Shown piece after piece: positions 12,037-23,755 of a DNA stretch of 64,000 nucleotides. The stretch spans positions 443,986,334 to 444,050,333 of the forward strand of contig NC_085137.1 of NCBI RefSeq assembly GCF_035046485.1, in the 5' to 3' direction. The notes under the pieces were generated by a model that was not told the DNA's origin, made no database searches, and saw nothing but the letters and a program-made list of their open reading frames with translations. This stretch comes from Aedes albopictus. Lineage: Eukaryota; Arthropoda; Insecta; Diptera; Culicidae. Made by a program: the position numbers and the translations under genes. Every line of letters begins with the position of its first letter. Position 1 is the first letter of the stretch.

Positions 12037-13188
12037 GATATCTAAAATAGATCCACGATGAATATGATTCTCGGCGTGTTTTTTTTATTTCTTAAAATGC
12101 TTCATTTATCCTCAAACATCTTCGAAGACATTATCTCAATCCAACAATTAATTTTAGAGTTGAAGAAAAGAATATAGTTGTTTTTTGAAACGACCTTTTC
12201 AAAAATTCCTATTATTATGTGTTGATGCAGAAATAAATTATTCACGAAATCTAGTGCATAAACAAAATATTATCAAATTGAAATGTATAGTCAAAAATGG
12301 CATATTTTACCGTGTTTTGGGCTGAAAATGCTCTTTCCTAGTAAATTTGACTTCTGAACGACAGTGCAGCGTCTACACGCGGCCCGGCGACATCAGCGTC
12401 CAAAGTCACGAGTTTAAATATTTATCTGCTGAACTCACAGAAATGTCATATGACCAGCCCGGTTTTCCACGCGACACGCTACCAGCAGCAGCCAGGTCTT
12501 CCCCCGCGTACGGACAGGGCAACTCTTACATTACGCTCTGTGAGCAAACTAAAGGACCATCCACTTCCTGGCTACTGGCAGAGCAGAGCATTTCGGTAGG
12601 TAGACCTAGACACCGTAGGGAGGTGTCATTCATTCTGCCTCGTTGCAGCGCCGGGCCGCTTCTTTTCAAATCCAGTGCCAAGTTTAAGTTGACGAATCCG
12701 AACATATGGGTGTGGTGTTGTGCTGTGGTGCTGGTTGTAGTCTGCGCGTTTGTGTCGAGTGCGAAATTTGTACAATGTGTCTGCTGACCGAATCTAATCT
12801 TATCTTGTTTGCTCGGACCGGCGGCCGAGGATTGGGACCGAATTTTTCCTGGTGGGGTGAACCGGACATCAATTCCAGCTTGCCGCGTCGCCGCCGCCGC
12901 CATGTATGTAGGTGGGTAATTATGGCCCGGCACGGGGTAATCGCTTATTGAAATTTGCAGTGGTCTAATCTTGGTACGTGAAAGTCAGCAGCCTGCGCTG
13001 CTTTTGCCAGTCAGTAGCTGGATTTGACTGTTCGATTTTCGATAAGAAATGCACTGCGCATTGTGATGATTGATGGATAGCCGGTGTAGTAAAGTTATTC
13101 GCATTTTTTCGCTAACGATTTCCGCATTTATGCAGTGGATGAAATCATTCTTATAACAGATTGTACTAAGGTAAAATCGAGAGGATAA
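12037..13188. other. AT-rich flank plus GC-rich island (12347-12960), function unknown
   Basis: 12037-12340 is AT-rich. 12347-12960 is clearly more GC-rich than its surroundings. It holds overlapping open frames on both strands (146 codons plus at 12347-12787; 135 codons minus at 12526-12933) with no domain I recognise. A GCCGCCGCCGCC run directly precedes ATG at 12901. This could be a 5' exon or CpG-rich regulatory DNA of an unseen gene, or a GC-rich repeat; the sequence does not decide. Confidence 0.3.
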
Positions 13189-13281
13189 TTAGATAATTTG
13201 ATAATTGTTTGGATAGACCCAGAACTGTAGAATACTGATCTGAGAAACAGGGTCTATCCAAACAATTATCAAATTATCTAA
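13189..13281. repeat. Perfect 32-bp inverted repeat hairpin
   Basis: 13189-13220 and 13250-13281 are exact reverse complements (outer word TTAGATAATTTGATAATTG, inner GGATAGACCC) around a 29-base loop. No clear target duplication. It may be a relic MITE or a stable hairpin. Confidence 0.7.
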
Positions 13282-15250
13282 AATCAAAATACCATTTATA
13301 AGAAAAAAAAATATGGGGAAAAAATGGAAAATATCAATGGTGTTCATGGTAATTTTCTAACCTTGTACGATGCTCTCATCTCAATGTCATCTGGTGATTA
13401 TATATTCATTGATTTGTAGTTACCTGAAAGGGAAAAAAAGAAGAGAGAACAGTTAGATTTGTCATTTCGTTACAATTGGTTACATAATCCTCACACGGAG
13501 CTAATTAATAATGTAGATTTTTAATAAGGTCTCGTATTATACCTGGGAATGATGCTCGTCCAAATGCCACGATTGTTTTACGCGGAACAAACAATCGCTT
13601 AAAAATATAATTTAGTGTATTTCGGTAAAACCTTTTCATGCATTATTATTTCACGATTTTTTTGTAATTATCGCGGAAATGACATTCCTGCTGGAATAAA
13701 TTTTACGAGCTTACCAAGGATTCTTCTTAAAATTTCCAAAAAAATCCTCCAGGATTCCCTCCAGGAACTTCGCCAAAAATTTCTAGTATTCAACTAAAGA
13801 TTCCTTTAAGTATTCTTACACTATCAGGGATGCAATTAATTTTTCTTGATTTTTTTTTTCAGGAATTCCCCTAGAATATCACCCTGGGAATCAATCAGAA
13901 GTTTATCTAGGCATTTCTCAATAGATTCATCTTGGAGCTGCTCCACGGGTTTCCTCAGAAATTCCATTTAAATTTCGACCTGAGATTCCTATAGAGATTC
14001 TGTTGGAAGCTCCTGGCCACAGAAGTTCATGCTTCAAACATTTTTCAGATTTTTCACAAATATTGCCAAAGTGATCCTGGAGTCAAGGATGGGAACACTC
14101 ACTTACTATTTTCTCAGCTCAGAAGCATACTATAAAAAAACAGGAGGTTGAAAAAATAGCAAGTGGATGTAACTCTTTGCAAGTGAGTGTTCCCAATCCT
14201 GTCAGGACTGTTTTTTTAGATTCCTCAGAAAATTCTTTTATGAATTTCTCCAGGGGCTTCTCCAGGCTTCCTTCAAACGATTCTTCAAAAGATACAATCC
14301 CAGGATCATTTTCATACAACTATTCGGAGATTCATTCAGAAATTCCTCTAAGATTTTCCTTTAGATTTTTTTTGCAAAAACTTTTCAGAAATTATAGCTT
14401 GAATTTCTCTAGAGGGTCCTTCTGGTGTTAGTTCATTTCTTCAAAGATTTTCTCGGGCATTTATTTGTAAATTTCTTTAGGAACGCTCAAGAGATTCTTC
14501 TTGAAGTTTCTTCAGGACTTTATTCAGACCATGCTTCAGAGTTTGTCTTCTCCAAAGATTCTCTCATCAATCTCTGCAGAAATTACTCCAGAATCCATTA
14601 ATTAGGATTTGTCAAGGATTAAAAAAAAAACACCTGCAGACGGTTCTTCAGTTCTCCCAGGTATTATTCAAATGATACCCTAAAAATTTATTTTTTGAAT
14701 AAATTCACTGGTTCTCCAAAGAATTTCTCCAGGAAATTCCTATTGGAAATTGTATAATAAATGTATCTGCGAATTCCTTCAGAGACTTTTTAAGATATTG
14801 TCTCAGAAATTCCTCAACAGATTTTCCAGCAATCCCTACAGGAACTTCTTAAGCATTTTTTTTTCCTTGAAATTACTTGCAGAGTTTCTCCAGAAGTATC
14901 TCAAGTTTTTTTTCAGAGAAGTAAGAAGGTACTATAAAAGTCTATTCTAATATTATCCTGGGTATTATCCAAGCCATTCATGTAGGAATTAAGCAAGCGA
15001 TAGCTCCAGAAATTGCTTGAGGATTTTTTGTACAGGAGCTCCTAAAAACAAACAAAAAAATCCACTTGAAGTTTATTGAGGAATCCCCATGATTTTTTTA
15101 AGGGATTTCCTGAAATAATTCTCTAGGAATTTTTTTGAAAATTATTTCAAGGATTCCTTGAAGGATTCCTTAGTAGTTTTTGTGCAATTTCTGGAAGAAA
15201 TTATGAAAAATTTCAGGAGGAATATTTGAACACATTCTGCAGGGGTCTCT
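13282..15250. repeat. Decayed minisatellite, opposite orientation, around a MITE
   Basis: The first 400 bases hold nothing I can name. From about 13730 the CTCCAGGAATTCC words (reverse complement of the 6-9 kb region) dominate to about 15000, then orientation switches back to GGAATTTCTGAAG type. The frames of 60-84 codons here are repeat-derived. Confidence 0.6.
14075..14207. mobile_element. Short foldback MITE
   Basis: TCCTGGAGTCAAGGATGGG followed by AACACTCACTT on the left (14075-14105) is matched on the right (14180-14207) by AAGTGAGTGTTCCC plus AATCCTGTCAGGA in inverted orientation. About 133 bp, inserted in decayed minisatellite. Non-coding. Confidence 0.6.
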
Positions 15251-17880
15251 AAAGACATTCCAGGAGATATTTATGATAGAACAATCGTCTTTGCATCTTG
15301 TCACTTTAATTTGAAGACGAGAAAGTGAATGACGAGCGGTCGATCATATTACTTTCGCCCTTATTTAAACTCAATCTAGAGTTGTTCACCAAAAAGTGCA
15401 AGAACAAATTTTAAAAATCGTAAAGAAACCCTGGAAAGAATTCCCGAACCAATTTCTGGAAAATTCATAAAGAAATTTTTTGAATAATTTCTGAAAAACT
15501 CCATGCATGAACTTTTGAAAATCCCCAAAATTTTGAAAAAATATATCCATTAAAAAATATGTTCTCACAGGGAATTTCAGAAGGAATCCAAGCAGGAATT
15601 TTTGGAAGAAACTCTGAATGAATTTATTAAAGAAATCTTCAGTAGAATCCCTGTAAAAATCTAAGGAAGCATTTTCGACTGAATCTCTGTAAAGACATCC
15701 GAAGAAATTTCAGGGAAATTCTAAAATTTCTTCAAAACTTCCTGGAGAAATATCTGAAGAAACTTCTCGGGAAACCCTTGATGGAATTTCTAGAAAATAA
15801 ATGAGAGATTTGTGGGAAAGTTTCTTGACAAATTTGTGAACGAATTTCTGAAAAAAAAGTCCTATAAAATTTAGAGATACGCGTAGATAAGCGTCTGCAA
15901 AGATCCTTAGAAGAAAAATCTAGAAATTTCTTAAAGAACTTCTGTAGAAATGCATAGGACATATGTTTGAATTTGATAAAGAGAAAACGATCATGTTACT
16001 TTCGCCATTATTTGAACTCAATCTAGATTTGTTTAGGAAGAACTGCAAGAACAAAGTTAATAAAAATCGTAGAGAAACCCAAGGAAGAATTCCTGAAGCA
16101 AATGCTGTAAAATTGAAATGCAATTTTTTGAAAAATTTCTGAAAAACTCCATGGACAACCCATTGAAGAAATTCCTGAAGAAATCCCCAAAATATTGGAT
16201 AAAAGATATGTAATTAAAAATTTGTTCTCAAAGAAATTTCAGAAGAAATCCCAGCAAGAAATTTAAAAAAAACCTGAATGAATTTCTGAAGCAACCTTTA
16301 GTAGAAAAAAAGCTGTTTTGACTGAATCTCCGGAAAGATATCCGAAGAAATCCTAGGAAAATTCTGGAATTTCTTAAGCACTTTCTGTAGAAATATCTAG
16401 AGAAACTTTTTGGGAAATCCTCGATGGAATTTTTAGAAAAAAAAACTGCTGGAATACCTGGAGGACGCATAGATATGATCCCTAGAAAAAAAAAACACAA
16501 TTGATAAATTTCTTAAAAATCTGTAGAAATTCCTAGGAATTTTTTTTAAATAAATTTCTAAAAAAGTCCGGGAAAAAATTATTGAAGTTTCAGATAAATT
16601 TCTGGGAAAATACATGGAGGAATATCTGGACACAGATCGAAAAAAGAGTGTAAATTTCTGTGACAAATGATGCACATGATTGGAACGTGGGATATCACAG
16701 AAGTTTACATGACATATCATGTAAAAGTCATAAAATATCATGTAAACTTCCATTATATGTCATGTAATTCAGCATGACTCTGTGTGTTTACATGACATAT
16801 AACATAAATTTACATGATATATCATGTAAACCATCATAACATTAAGTTTACATGACTAAACTGAAGTTTACATGACATGTAACTCTCACTATTTTTATCT
16901 GTGGAGGATATCCTGCAGGAATCTCTATTTGAACTACTGCAGGAATCCCTGGAAGGATTCCTGCCTGAATCACTGAAAGTGATTCCTACATGATTTTCTG
17001 AACACATTCAAGAAGAAATTTTCAATGGAATCCCTAGAGCAATTTCTGAACAAATCGCTGGTGGACTGAAGAAATATCTGAACGAATTTATGAAGAAACG
17101 TCCATTTTTAGTGAAGAAATCACTGAAAGAGATTATTAAATAATTTCTAAAGAAATCTCTGTAGAAAACTGTAAAGAATTCATGGAGAAATTTCTGAAGA
17201 ATTTTTAAACGAACCCTAGAATTTCTTCAGTCATTCCAGGGCGGAGTTTCAGAAGGAAATAGTAATCTACCTGAAATAATTATTGGGAAAATACTGGAAA
17301 AATCATACAGGAATATCCTATGGAAGCCCTGGAGGAATTTCTTGACAAATCACTGCAAGAATGGTTGAAAAAAAAAATACCGGAGGAGTTTTTGAAATAA
17401 ACCTTGATAAGGTTAGGGACTGAATTTATGGAGTAATTTCTCAATAATCCATAGATTAATTTTGGAAGAATGATGACAGATTTATACAAGAACCCGCATT
17501 TCTTAAAGTATTCATGAAGGTATACCTGAAGGAACCCGTGGATGATTTCCTAGAGGATTTCTCCAAGGGATTATTGAAAAAGGATTCCTCTTTGGGGCAT
17601 TTTTTTTGTAGGAAATCCCAGAAAGCTTTTCTGGAAATTTATGAAGGATCCTTTAAGGAAAATTACGCAAATCAAAATCCGGAGGAAATTCTGAAGCGAT
17701 CCATGGAAGATGTTCTGGAGAACTTTCGAACGAAATCCGTGGAAGACTTTCCGAAAGGCATTCCTGGAAGATTTCCGAATGGAATCCATTAAGGAATCCA
17801 GGGAAGGTTTAAAAAAAACCCTTGATTGATTTCTGGGATAATCTCTAGAAACATTGTATAAAATTCTAAAGAAACTAAGC
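15251..17880. repeat. Decayed 12-bp-periodic minisatellite
   Basis: Repeated GGAATTTCTGAAG, GAAATCTCTG and GGAATTCCTGG words at 12- or 24-base spacing over most of the interval. It is interrupted by the ACATGATAT-palindrome element (16631-16903). A near-duplicate pair (AACTCAATCTAGA about 15368 and 16016, followed by similar AAAGAAACCC text) shows a segmental duplication of about 650 bp. No gene. Confidence 0.65.
16631..16903. mobile_element. MITE with iterated TTTACATGACATATCATG palindromes
   Basis: CACAGATCGAAAAA at 16631 and TTTTTATCTGTG ending at 16903 form short terminal inverted repeats. The interior contains about eight TTACATGA half-sites, several as full palindromes (TTTACATGAYATATCATGTAAA-like, quoted here in consensus as TTTACATGA + TATCATGTAAA). 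Non-coding; superfamily not determined. Confidence 0.55.
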
Positions 17881-17919
17881 ATTTTCGATAGGAATCAATG
17901 AAAGATACCGAAAAAACTT

Positions 17920-18062
17920 GTAATTAGAAGGCACAAAATGTTACTAATTGACCAATTGAGAGATGAAATTTGTGAATTCGAACCCATGACTCCGTATTCG
18001 CTGGAGTGGCGCTTCAACCAACTAAGCCACAGGACAAGCAATGATTCTGCGGAATAGAAAGC
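17920..18062 (-). mobile_element. tRNA-derived SINE fragment with Pol III A and B boxes
   Basis: On the minus strand an A-box-like TGGCTTAGTTGG (18018-18029) is followed at tRNA-like spacing by a B-box-like GGTTCGAATTC (17974-17984). A cloverleaf does not close: I find no acceptor-stem pairing and the T-stem is broken. It is therefore better read as a tRNA-derived retroposon or tRNA pseudogene than as a functional tRNA gene. Confidence 0.5.
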
Positions 18063-19371
18063 CAAACTCCGAAGCCACTTCGTGAACACTCCTTTTTCAC
18101 AAACCTATCTTTCTTTCGGCTTAGATGCCAATCCACAACATACTTCCTAAGTAACACGCTTGGGTCGCGTTTGTGCCCACTAACTAAAAGTGAGAGCGAT
18201 TTTTTTTACTAGTTTCATTTCTGAATTTGTCAATTAACAACATTTCGTGCCTTTTCCAGTTTGTTTCAGACATACCAGCAAATGCCAGTAAAGGGCAATA
18301 TGTACCATTTAATCACTTGAAGCACAGAGAATTCTCTGTGCTTGAAGTATTGAAGTATTTGTGAAGATTTCCTTGAAGTATTCTCCGAAGGCACACATGG
18401 CATAATTTCTTAAAAATTATTCGTGAGATTTTCTGAAGAAATACTTGGAAAGCTTTTGCATGATTTGTAAAGATATACTAGAACAACTATAGAAATCCAT
18501 GAAGAAAATTTCAGGACCAATCCTTGATAGATTTTATAAATAGTCCGTAGAGGAATTTCGGTAGGGATTTATGGGGTTAAAATTTTAATAGTTTTCTGTT
18601 ACAAGTGACGTTCTTGTAAATTGGAAACAAAATATTAAGACAACTGATCAGTATTCAAAACAAAATAAAACCCATCAATACAATGGAAGTAGCGATGCAT
18701 TCCAAACAGCAGTCTGTTGTTCTCGCCATTCAAAGTAACTGATGGGTACTCACAGGATGAATAGCAGCCACCCTACCAGACATCGATACGTCTTTCAACT
18801 TCAATCAACCTGACTTTAGTGAAAGTGATGCAGCAGCAGCATAAGACCTAAACTTACTCATACGAGTAATGCAATGGCAGCATTCGTTTCGTTTTTTTTT
18901 TTCAGCAGTATAGTGTGTATTGCCTTCTTTTCAACTCTCAAGGTAGCTAAGCTTCCGTTTAGTTTTTCCATCACAGGAATAAATTGTTGCTCCGTGGTGC
19001 CGCGGAGAGCAGAGCTGAGCTGGTATCGGAAGGATAAAAGAATCAGAAAACAGAACCTGTCAATGCAAGCGCTTCCGGAGTGACAGACTGCTTGCTATAC
19101 AGTTGGCGCCTCTTGTGTTCAATACTGAAGTCAGATCGGGGGAAAAAGTGTTTGAGATACAAACACTTTTCCCCAGTCTGACTTTAGAAAGGTTTTTTCG
19201 TTCTGTTAAATTGACAGTGCTTTGATAGATCTTATGCAATCTTAGGACAAATTTTTCAATAGACATCGTCAGGGTATCAGAACTGGAAATTTTCGGACGA
19301 TAGTAGGATCTGCGTGGATAGGATGCAGGTCAATGATGCTGCATTCGCTCGCCCACTGACAATTCCAAGTA
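18063..19371. other. Mixed intergenic DNA, no gene seen
   Basis: 18360-18560 carries decayed GGAATTTC words. The remainder is unassigned. A poly-T run sits at 18889-18902. The 19128-19184 hairpin is listed separately. The 69-codon frame at 18874 begins beside the poly-T run and has no recognisable domain. Confidence 0.35.
19128..19184. repeat. Short hairpin, about 25-bp stem
   Basis: AAGTCAGA + GGGGAAAAAGTGTTT on the left pairs with AAACACTTTTCCCC + TCTGACTT on the right across a 7-base loop (GAGATAC) with a small internal mismatch. The stem is of pre-miRNA-like size but I have no evidence of expression; it may be a relic of a foldback element. Confidence 0.6.
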
Positions 19372-19500
19372 ACATTTTTAGCCAAATGGCCTAGAAGAGG
19401 TTCATGGAACCTTCATAAAACCAAAATAGAAGGTATTAGGTTTTAAAGAGGTTTTCAATAACTCTAAAAGACTAATTCAATAGCCAATGTTAATTGGGAT
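19372..19500. mobile_element. Short TIR element, CCAAGTAACATT ends
   Basis: ATTCCAAGTAACATTT at 19372 and AATGTTAATTGGGAT ending at 19500 are imperfect inverted repeats. The interior AAAGAGGTTTTCAATAAC resembles text inside the 11038-12036 element, so both probably belong to one MITE family. About 129 bp. Confidence 0.5.
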
Positions 19501-19506
19501 CGTACA

Positions 19507-20227
19507 TACAGGGGATGGCCAAAATGTTTGGGATAGGCAACTTTTTTTTCTCTCACAAAAAAGTTCAACAAGCTATAACTTTTCATAGAGCGCATTAAAA
19601 AATCTCAAATTTTGACTGTTTGTCAACCTATTATGTGTGCATCCCTGGTACAAATTTGGGCTTGATTGAGTAATATTTCGCAAAGTTAGAACCGTTCGGG
19701 TAAAACACTTTTTTTCAGACAACTCATTTTTGAGGTGTCATATCTCAGCAACCAGTGAACCGAATTGAATGAAATTTTAAACGTACACTAACAATATGTA
19801 AATGCTTCACAAACAATTAAAACAAAGATACTTTTTAAACGTTGAAAAAAGTTATCATGGATTGACACTTTTTGGATTTTTCTCGAAAAAATGTAATTTT
19901 TTTACATCAATGTCAATAAATTTTAGTGTTGATATCCAAAGATTTTCCACTTCTGTTCTCAAGTTATCTCTAATCAGATATATAAGAGCCTATTTAGATT
20001 GAAGGAAGAACACATTTAGTAATTTTTATGCGGTATTGTAAATTTGACTTATTTTCCTCTATATGGGTAAAAATTTCAATCCGGTATAACTTGATTCGCC
20101 ATGAGAAAATATAACATTTCATAACGTAGTATTAAGTATCAATATAATGTTGATAAACGTTAAAAAAATCATTCGTTTGTGGGAGAATAAAAGTTGCCTA
20201 TCCCAAACATTTTGGCCATCCCCTGTA
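19507..20227. mobile_element. Mariner-like non-autonomous TIR element (721 bp)
   Basis: The left end TACAGGGGATGGCCAAAATG (19507) and the right end ending in CATTTTGGCCATCCCCTGTA (20227) are perfect inverted repeats for 39 bases and remain similar to about 55. TA at both termini fits TA target duplication. The interior has only a 66-codon chance frame and no transposase DDE motif, so it is non-autonomous. Confidence 0.85.
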
Positions 20228-20593
20228 CACACACATACTACTGCATCTGCAAAAGTACAATATAAAGAGGACGTTGGAAGAATGGTTGGCTGAGGCACAG
20301 GTTCGCTTTTGATTAGTGTGTTGCCGTTCTAGTAGGTGCAACATACTAGGTTGACGCCATACTACATACTGTAATATATGTATTTAGAATCAGCAGCCAT
20401 TAGAAAAACACTTTACCAATTGGCCGGGGTTCTGCTAAACCGAACTAAGCGCCAAAAACTTTATTCCGAGATAATTAAGCTTAAAGTTCAACCACTCACA
20501 AATAAACAACAGCTAAGATTATTTGAAACTTTACCACACACATGTAACATACAAGCCTTCATTAATCATCAGAGACGAAGAATACATGTAAAT
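20228..20593. other. Unassigned spacer
   Basis: Between the mariner-like element and the ORF1 element. It holds a 92-codon plus-strand frame from 20378 that runs into the tail of the neighbouring element and shows no recognisable domain. Nothing is called. Confidence 0.3.
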
Positions 20594-21884
20594 TATTTAT
20601 TTATTTATTTAACTACGTCTTCAGTAGATACTGTACAGACTGATACTTATAACTAAATTAACGTAAATAATCACCAAGATATAACAATTACTACTATTTA
20701 CGATTTACAAAGCATACATGAATGAAACACTATAATGCATACGCACACACATAATACATATAATTTAAAACGTACAGCAGCTCAATTCTACTCAGAAAAT
20801 ATCAGAAAACAGAAATTCATTCATATCTTTTTTCAATTTAATTACAACATACGTTTACTTTTCATTGAATAGAAATCGACCTTAGCTTTTGACTGGCTTC
20901 CATGTATTCCTGTGTCGCTCAAAAAACTCGCGGAACATAATTCCAGAAGGCCATGAGTCCGCTTGTAGCGCAGCTTTCCTGTATTGATCATTAATCACCA
21001 CTTTGAACGATACATATTCGAGAGTGCGTTCCGATTGCCAAAGCGGTATAAGTTTTTTGACTAATATCGGGCTATTGGGATTCACGTTTAACGATTCCAC
21101 TACCAAATCGTTTATCTCCTTTTCAGTCACTTGTGCGTGTATGTTCGTGAGGAACAAAGAGAAGGTACCCGAATCGTTTCCAAGGGACGATACATTCGAT
21201 AGTTGAAATTGAGACACCTCGTTAGAGCATTTGCTTTTATCATTTTTGCAACCCGCATGCAGCACTGTTTGGACGGGCGTGGAATGGTGCGGCGGTGAAT
21301 CGATCCCATGATCAGAAGATTTTACGTGATGACTGACAGATGAAATCATTTCCATCACCTTAGCTAGTCGAGTTGTGATGTCGGTTAACTCGGTAGCGAT
21401 GGGTCGAGGGGCACTATCATTGACTTCATGCGCGATGGATTGTTCTTTGCGCTGGCTTTCGCGAAGGTTGAAGAGACATTCGTCGCACATCCATATAATG
21501 TTTTTGTCGATACAGTAAACACTTGCTTCTGGAACACCAACACAAGCTGCGTGGAAGGTTCTGTAGCACTTTCCTTCACATACAACGAAAAGATCGGTTT
21601 TGCAGTCCACTGTGTGCAAACATTTTTGGCAAGACATTATTGTTCGGCAAAATCACAAATCGGTTACCAACAATGGAGTAGAATGGACAGTTGAAAACTT
21701 TCAGGTCGAATATTGACTTGTATCACGTTCCAGATTGTTACCAGCTCTCACAATTAATGATACATCACATAAATAACTGTAATCACGAACGGTAGCGAAT
21801 TTTGACAACGGAATAACAGAATTAACCGACAATTTTCAACGAACTGCAGATGCACGTCAGTACGAACGACGAGACGAGACGAGA
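20594..21884 (-). mobile_element. ORF1-only non-LTR retrotransposon copy
   Basis: Read on the minus strand, the copy begins near 21884 with reiterated CTCGTCTCGTCTCGTCG. It has a 5' leader of about 245 bases, encodes an intact ORF1 (20882-21637), then a 3' UTR of about 270 bases ending in an AAATAAATAAAT simple-repeat tail at about 20594-20611. There is no endonuclease or reverse transcriptase downstream, so it would need enzymes in trans (a half-LINE arrangement). Boundaries are inferred from the tail and the 5' run; no clean target duplication was found. Confidence 0.6.
20882..21637 (-). CDS. PHD-finger ORF1 protein of a non-LTR retrotransposon
   Basis: An uninterrupted 251-residue protein. 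Residues 3-54 form a classical PHD zinc finger: Cys3, Cys6, Cys20, Cys24, His29, Cys32, Cys51, Cys54, with Trp49 two residues before the last pair. Residues about 80-108 are hydrophobic-periodic and may be a short coiled coil. Residues about 155-245 carry FSLFLTNIHAQVTEKEIN, EYVSFKVVI and DSWPSGIMFREFF, the pattern I know from C-terminal RRM-like nucleic-acid-binding regions of CR1/jockey-type ORF1 proteins. Such proteins bind element RNA in the ribonucleoprotein. No ORF2 follows; the 3' tail is AAATAAAT-like. The ATG is favoured because the zinc finger starts two residues later. It is unusual for an ORF1 here to be undamaged when its neighbours are not. A domesticated host gene is the alternative, but the element-like tail argues against it. 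Confidence 0.8.
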   Translation of the reverse strand: MSCQKCLHTVDCKTDLFVVCEGKCYRTFHAACVGVPEASVYCIDKNIIWMCDECLFNLRESQRKEQSIAHEVNDSAPRPIATELTDITTRLAKVMEMISSVSHHVKSSDHGIDSPPHHSTPVQTVLHAGCKNDKSKCSNEVSQFQLSNVSSLGNDSGTFSLFLTNIHAQVTEKEINDLVVESLNVNPNSPILVKKLIPLWQSERTLEYVSFKVVINDQYRKAALQADSWPSGIMFREFFERHRNTWKPVKS

Positions 21885-23450
21885 AATCATTGATATAATT
21901 ACATTTAATTTTTCAGTACTTTGTACTCAGTTCACTCTGGCTGAATAAAAACATTGGAATATGGTTCATAGTTCAGTGTGGCTGACTGTGTTTCTTTGTT
22001 TCATAGAAAACCATTCGGATTGTGAAAAAAACTCGATTTTTCATCGTCTATGAAGTTGAAATCTATATCACTCACAATTCTTTACATGAATCAGAGAGGA
22101 CGCGTTTATTATGGTAGCATGGAGGTTTCAAAATAGTTTGAAATATGAACGGGTGAAGCCCTCCCAGCTCAGCCCTTCCCACCTATGTTTTTTTATAGGC
22201 GGTGCATGCAGGCACAGAGCAAGAGTGATTATGTAAAATGATGTCCTTGCATATCCTGAGGTCCTGAGATGTGAAAATGAAGCAATTTGTGTACTTCAAA
22301 TTTATACTGGTCGAAGAAAACCATGAAAATGACCTGCCAAAGTGAACTAAGACAAAAAAATTTCAAAAATATTAAAGAGATTCGAACTTGGGTCCGTAAA
22401 GTAATAACCAAGCACGTTACCTCTAGGTCATTTTACTTAGCTGAAGGTCAGTCGTTAAGTCTGAATCAAGTTCTAAACATTCTTCTCTAGCATGGTTTTC
22501 GTGAAAACGCCATTTTTCGATCAGCCAAAGCGAACCAAGTATTTGATTTTTTTCAAGCTTTATTATTCTTATTAGCCTTGTTGTTCAATGACGGCTTCTG
22601 TGTTAAATTATCAGTATGAGGTGTGTCGACATAAGCAGGTATTTAAAACCAGTTGATTTTTGTATTGTTGAGAATAAATAGATTCTAAAATGCAGCGGAT
22701 TTGATTCGGTCTGGCTGAATGTGATTTGAAAAAATGGCGATCAGCACCATTGAAACATAATTGTATCCTCCAACATCCGTATTTCTAATAACGTGTTCAA
22801 TTCTCCCACAGATTGTTACTATGTATCGGTTGGAAGTTAGAAATTTGACGGCGATGAGCATAACTTGCAATGTTCTTCATCTGGATCAACACTAAAACAT
22901 TTCGCTGATTCTGTGGAATGGTTTACAGTTCACTCTGGTTGGATGCAATTTTATTTTTTGTATTTTCTGCCAAACAGAAATTTTGAATTTACTCCACGAA
23001 GAGCTGTCAGAATTACTGCAGTTTTACATGGAATGAGGATCATCAATATCTTCATCCAATGGTAAAGAAAACTCAATTTTTCAAAAAGTGGTCTTTGGTT
23101 CGGTTTAGCAGAACCCAAAACAAATTATTTGTTTCAATGAATACCAAATATTCTGTGTTCGCACCAAATAGGCTGCCAGCCAAGCGGTTCCCAAAGCAGC
23201 ATGAAAGACACAGATCCCTACTTTTATTTATGGCTGCATGCGTTCCTATTTGATTCTTGCTTGCAGCCGAATCCCATTTCCGGAATCGATTTCAAGCGGA
23301 AAGTTGATTGTGGTGTGTGGAATGCAGACAGTTCTGGTTCACTTTTGGAAAGTGTTGGAGAGGGATGTATTGTCGTTTTCGTTGTTTCTGTGCCGATCTG
23401 TCATGTGATGTGTTTCACTCACTTCAATGTCGAATATTTATTGATACAAG
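21885..23450. other. AT-rich repeat-like DNA, no gene
   Basis: The words CAGTTCACTCTGGCTGAAT (about 21928) and TCACTCTGGTTGGATGC (about 22930), plus GGTCTGGCTGAATG (about 22708), recur in diverged form. GAAAACGCCATTTTTCGATC (about 22504) is echoed in inverted sense by AAAAAATGGCGATC near 22731. This suggests an old, rearranged repeat. Frames of 60-100 codons have no domains. Confidence 0.35.
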
Positions 23451-23755
23451 TAAAGGGTGTATTCGATAAAATTGGGACACAGAAAATATTGTATAACTTT
23501 TGATTGCGTTCGCCAAAATAGCTTATTTTTCGACCATTAATAGTATATTATGTGTAGCTAATACCATAAAATTTTTATTAAAATCGGTTGAGTATGGGCG
23601 GAGATATCGTTGAAACAAGGAAATTGCCATTTGAGAATCTTGGACAAACAAACATTTTGGAAAATATCACTTTTTTGCCGTTTCAACTCTGAAGCCAAAA
23701 ATACTGAACCTATTTCAATGAAAATTTTTATGTACGTAAAGTATGTATGTAGAAG

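Noticed and set aside
12347..12787. 146-codon frame as a gene
   Set aside because: No domain, overlapped by a minus-strand frame of similar length in GC-rich DNA; kept only as an unexplained island.
17974..18045. Functional tRNA gene
   Set aside because: A and B boxes fit, but no acceptor or proper T-stem pairing can be formed; a tRNA-derived SINE fragment is simpler.
19128..19184. miRNA gene
   Set aside because: Stem size fits, but nothing shows processing or conservation; left as a hairpin.
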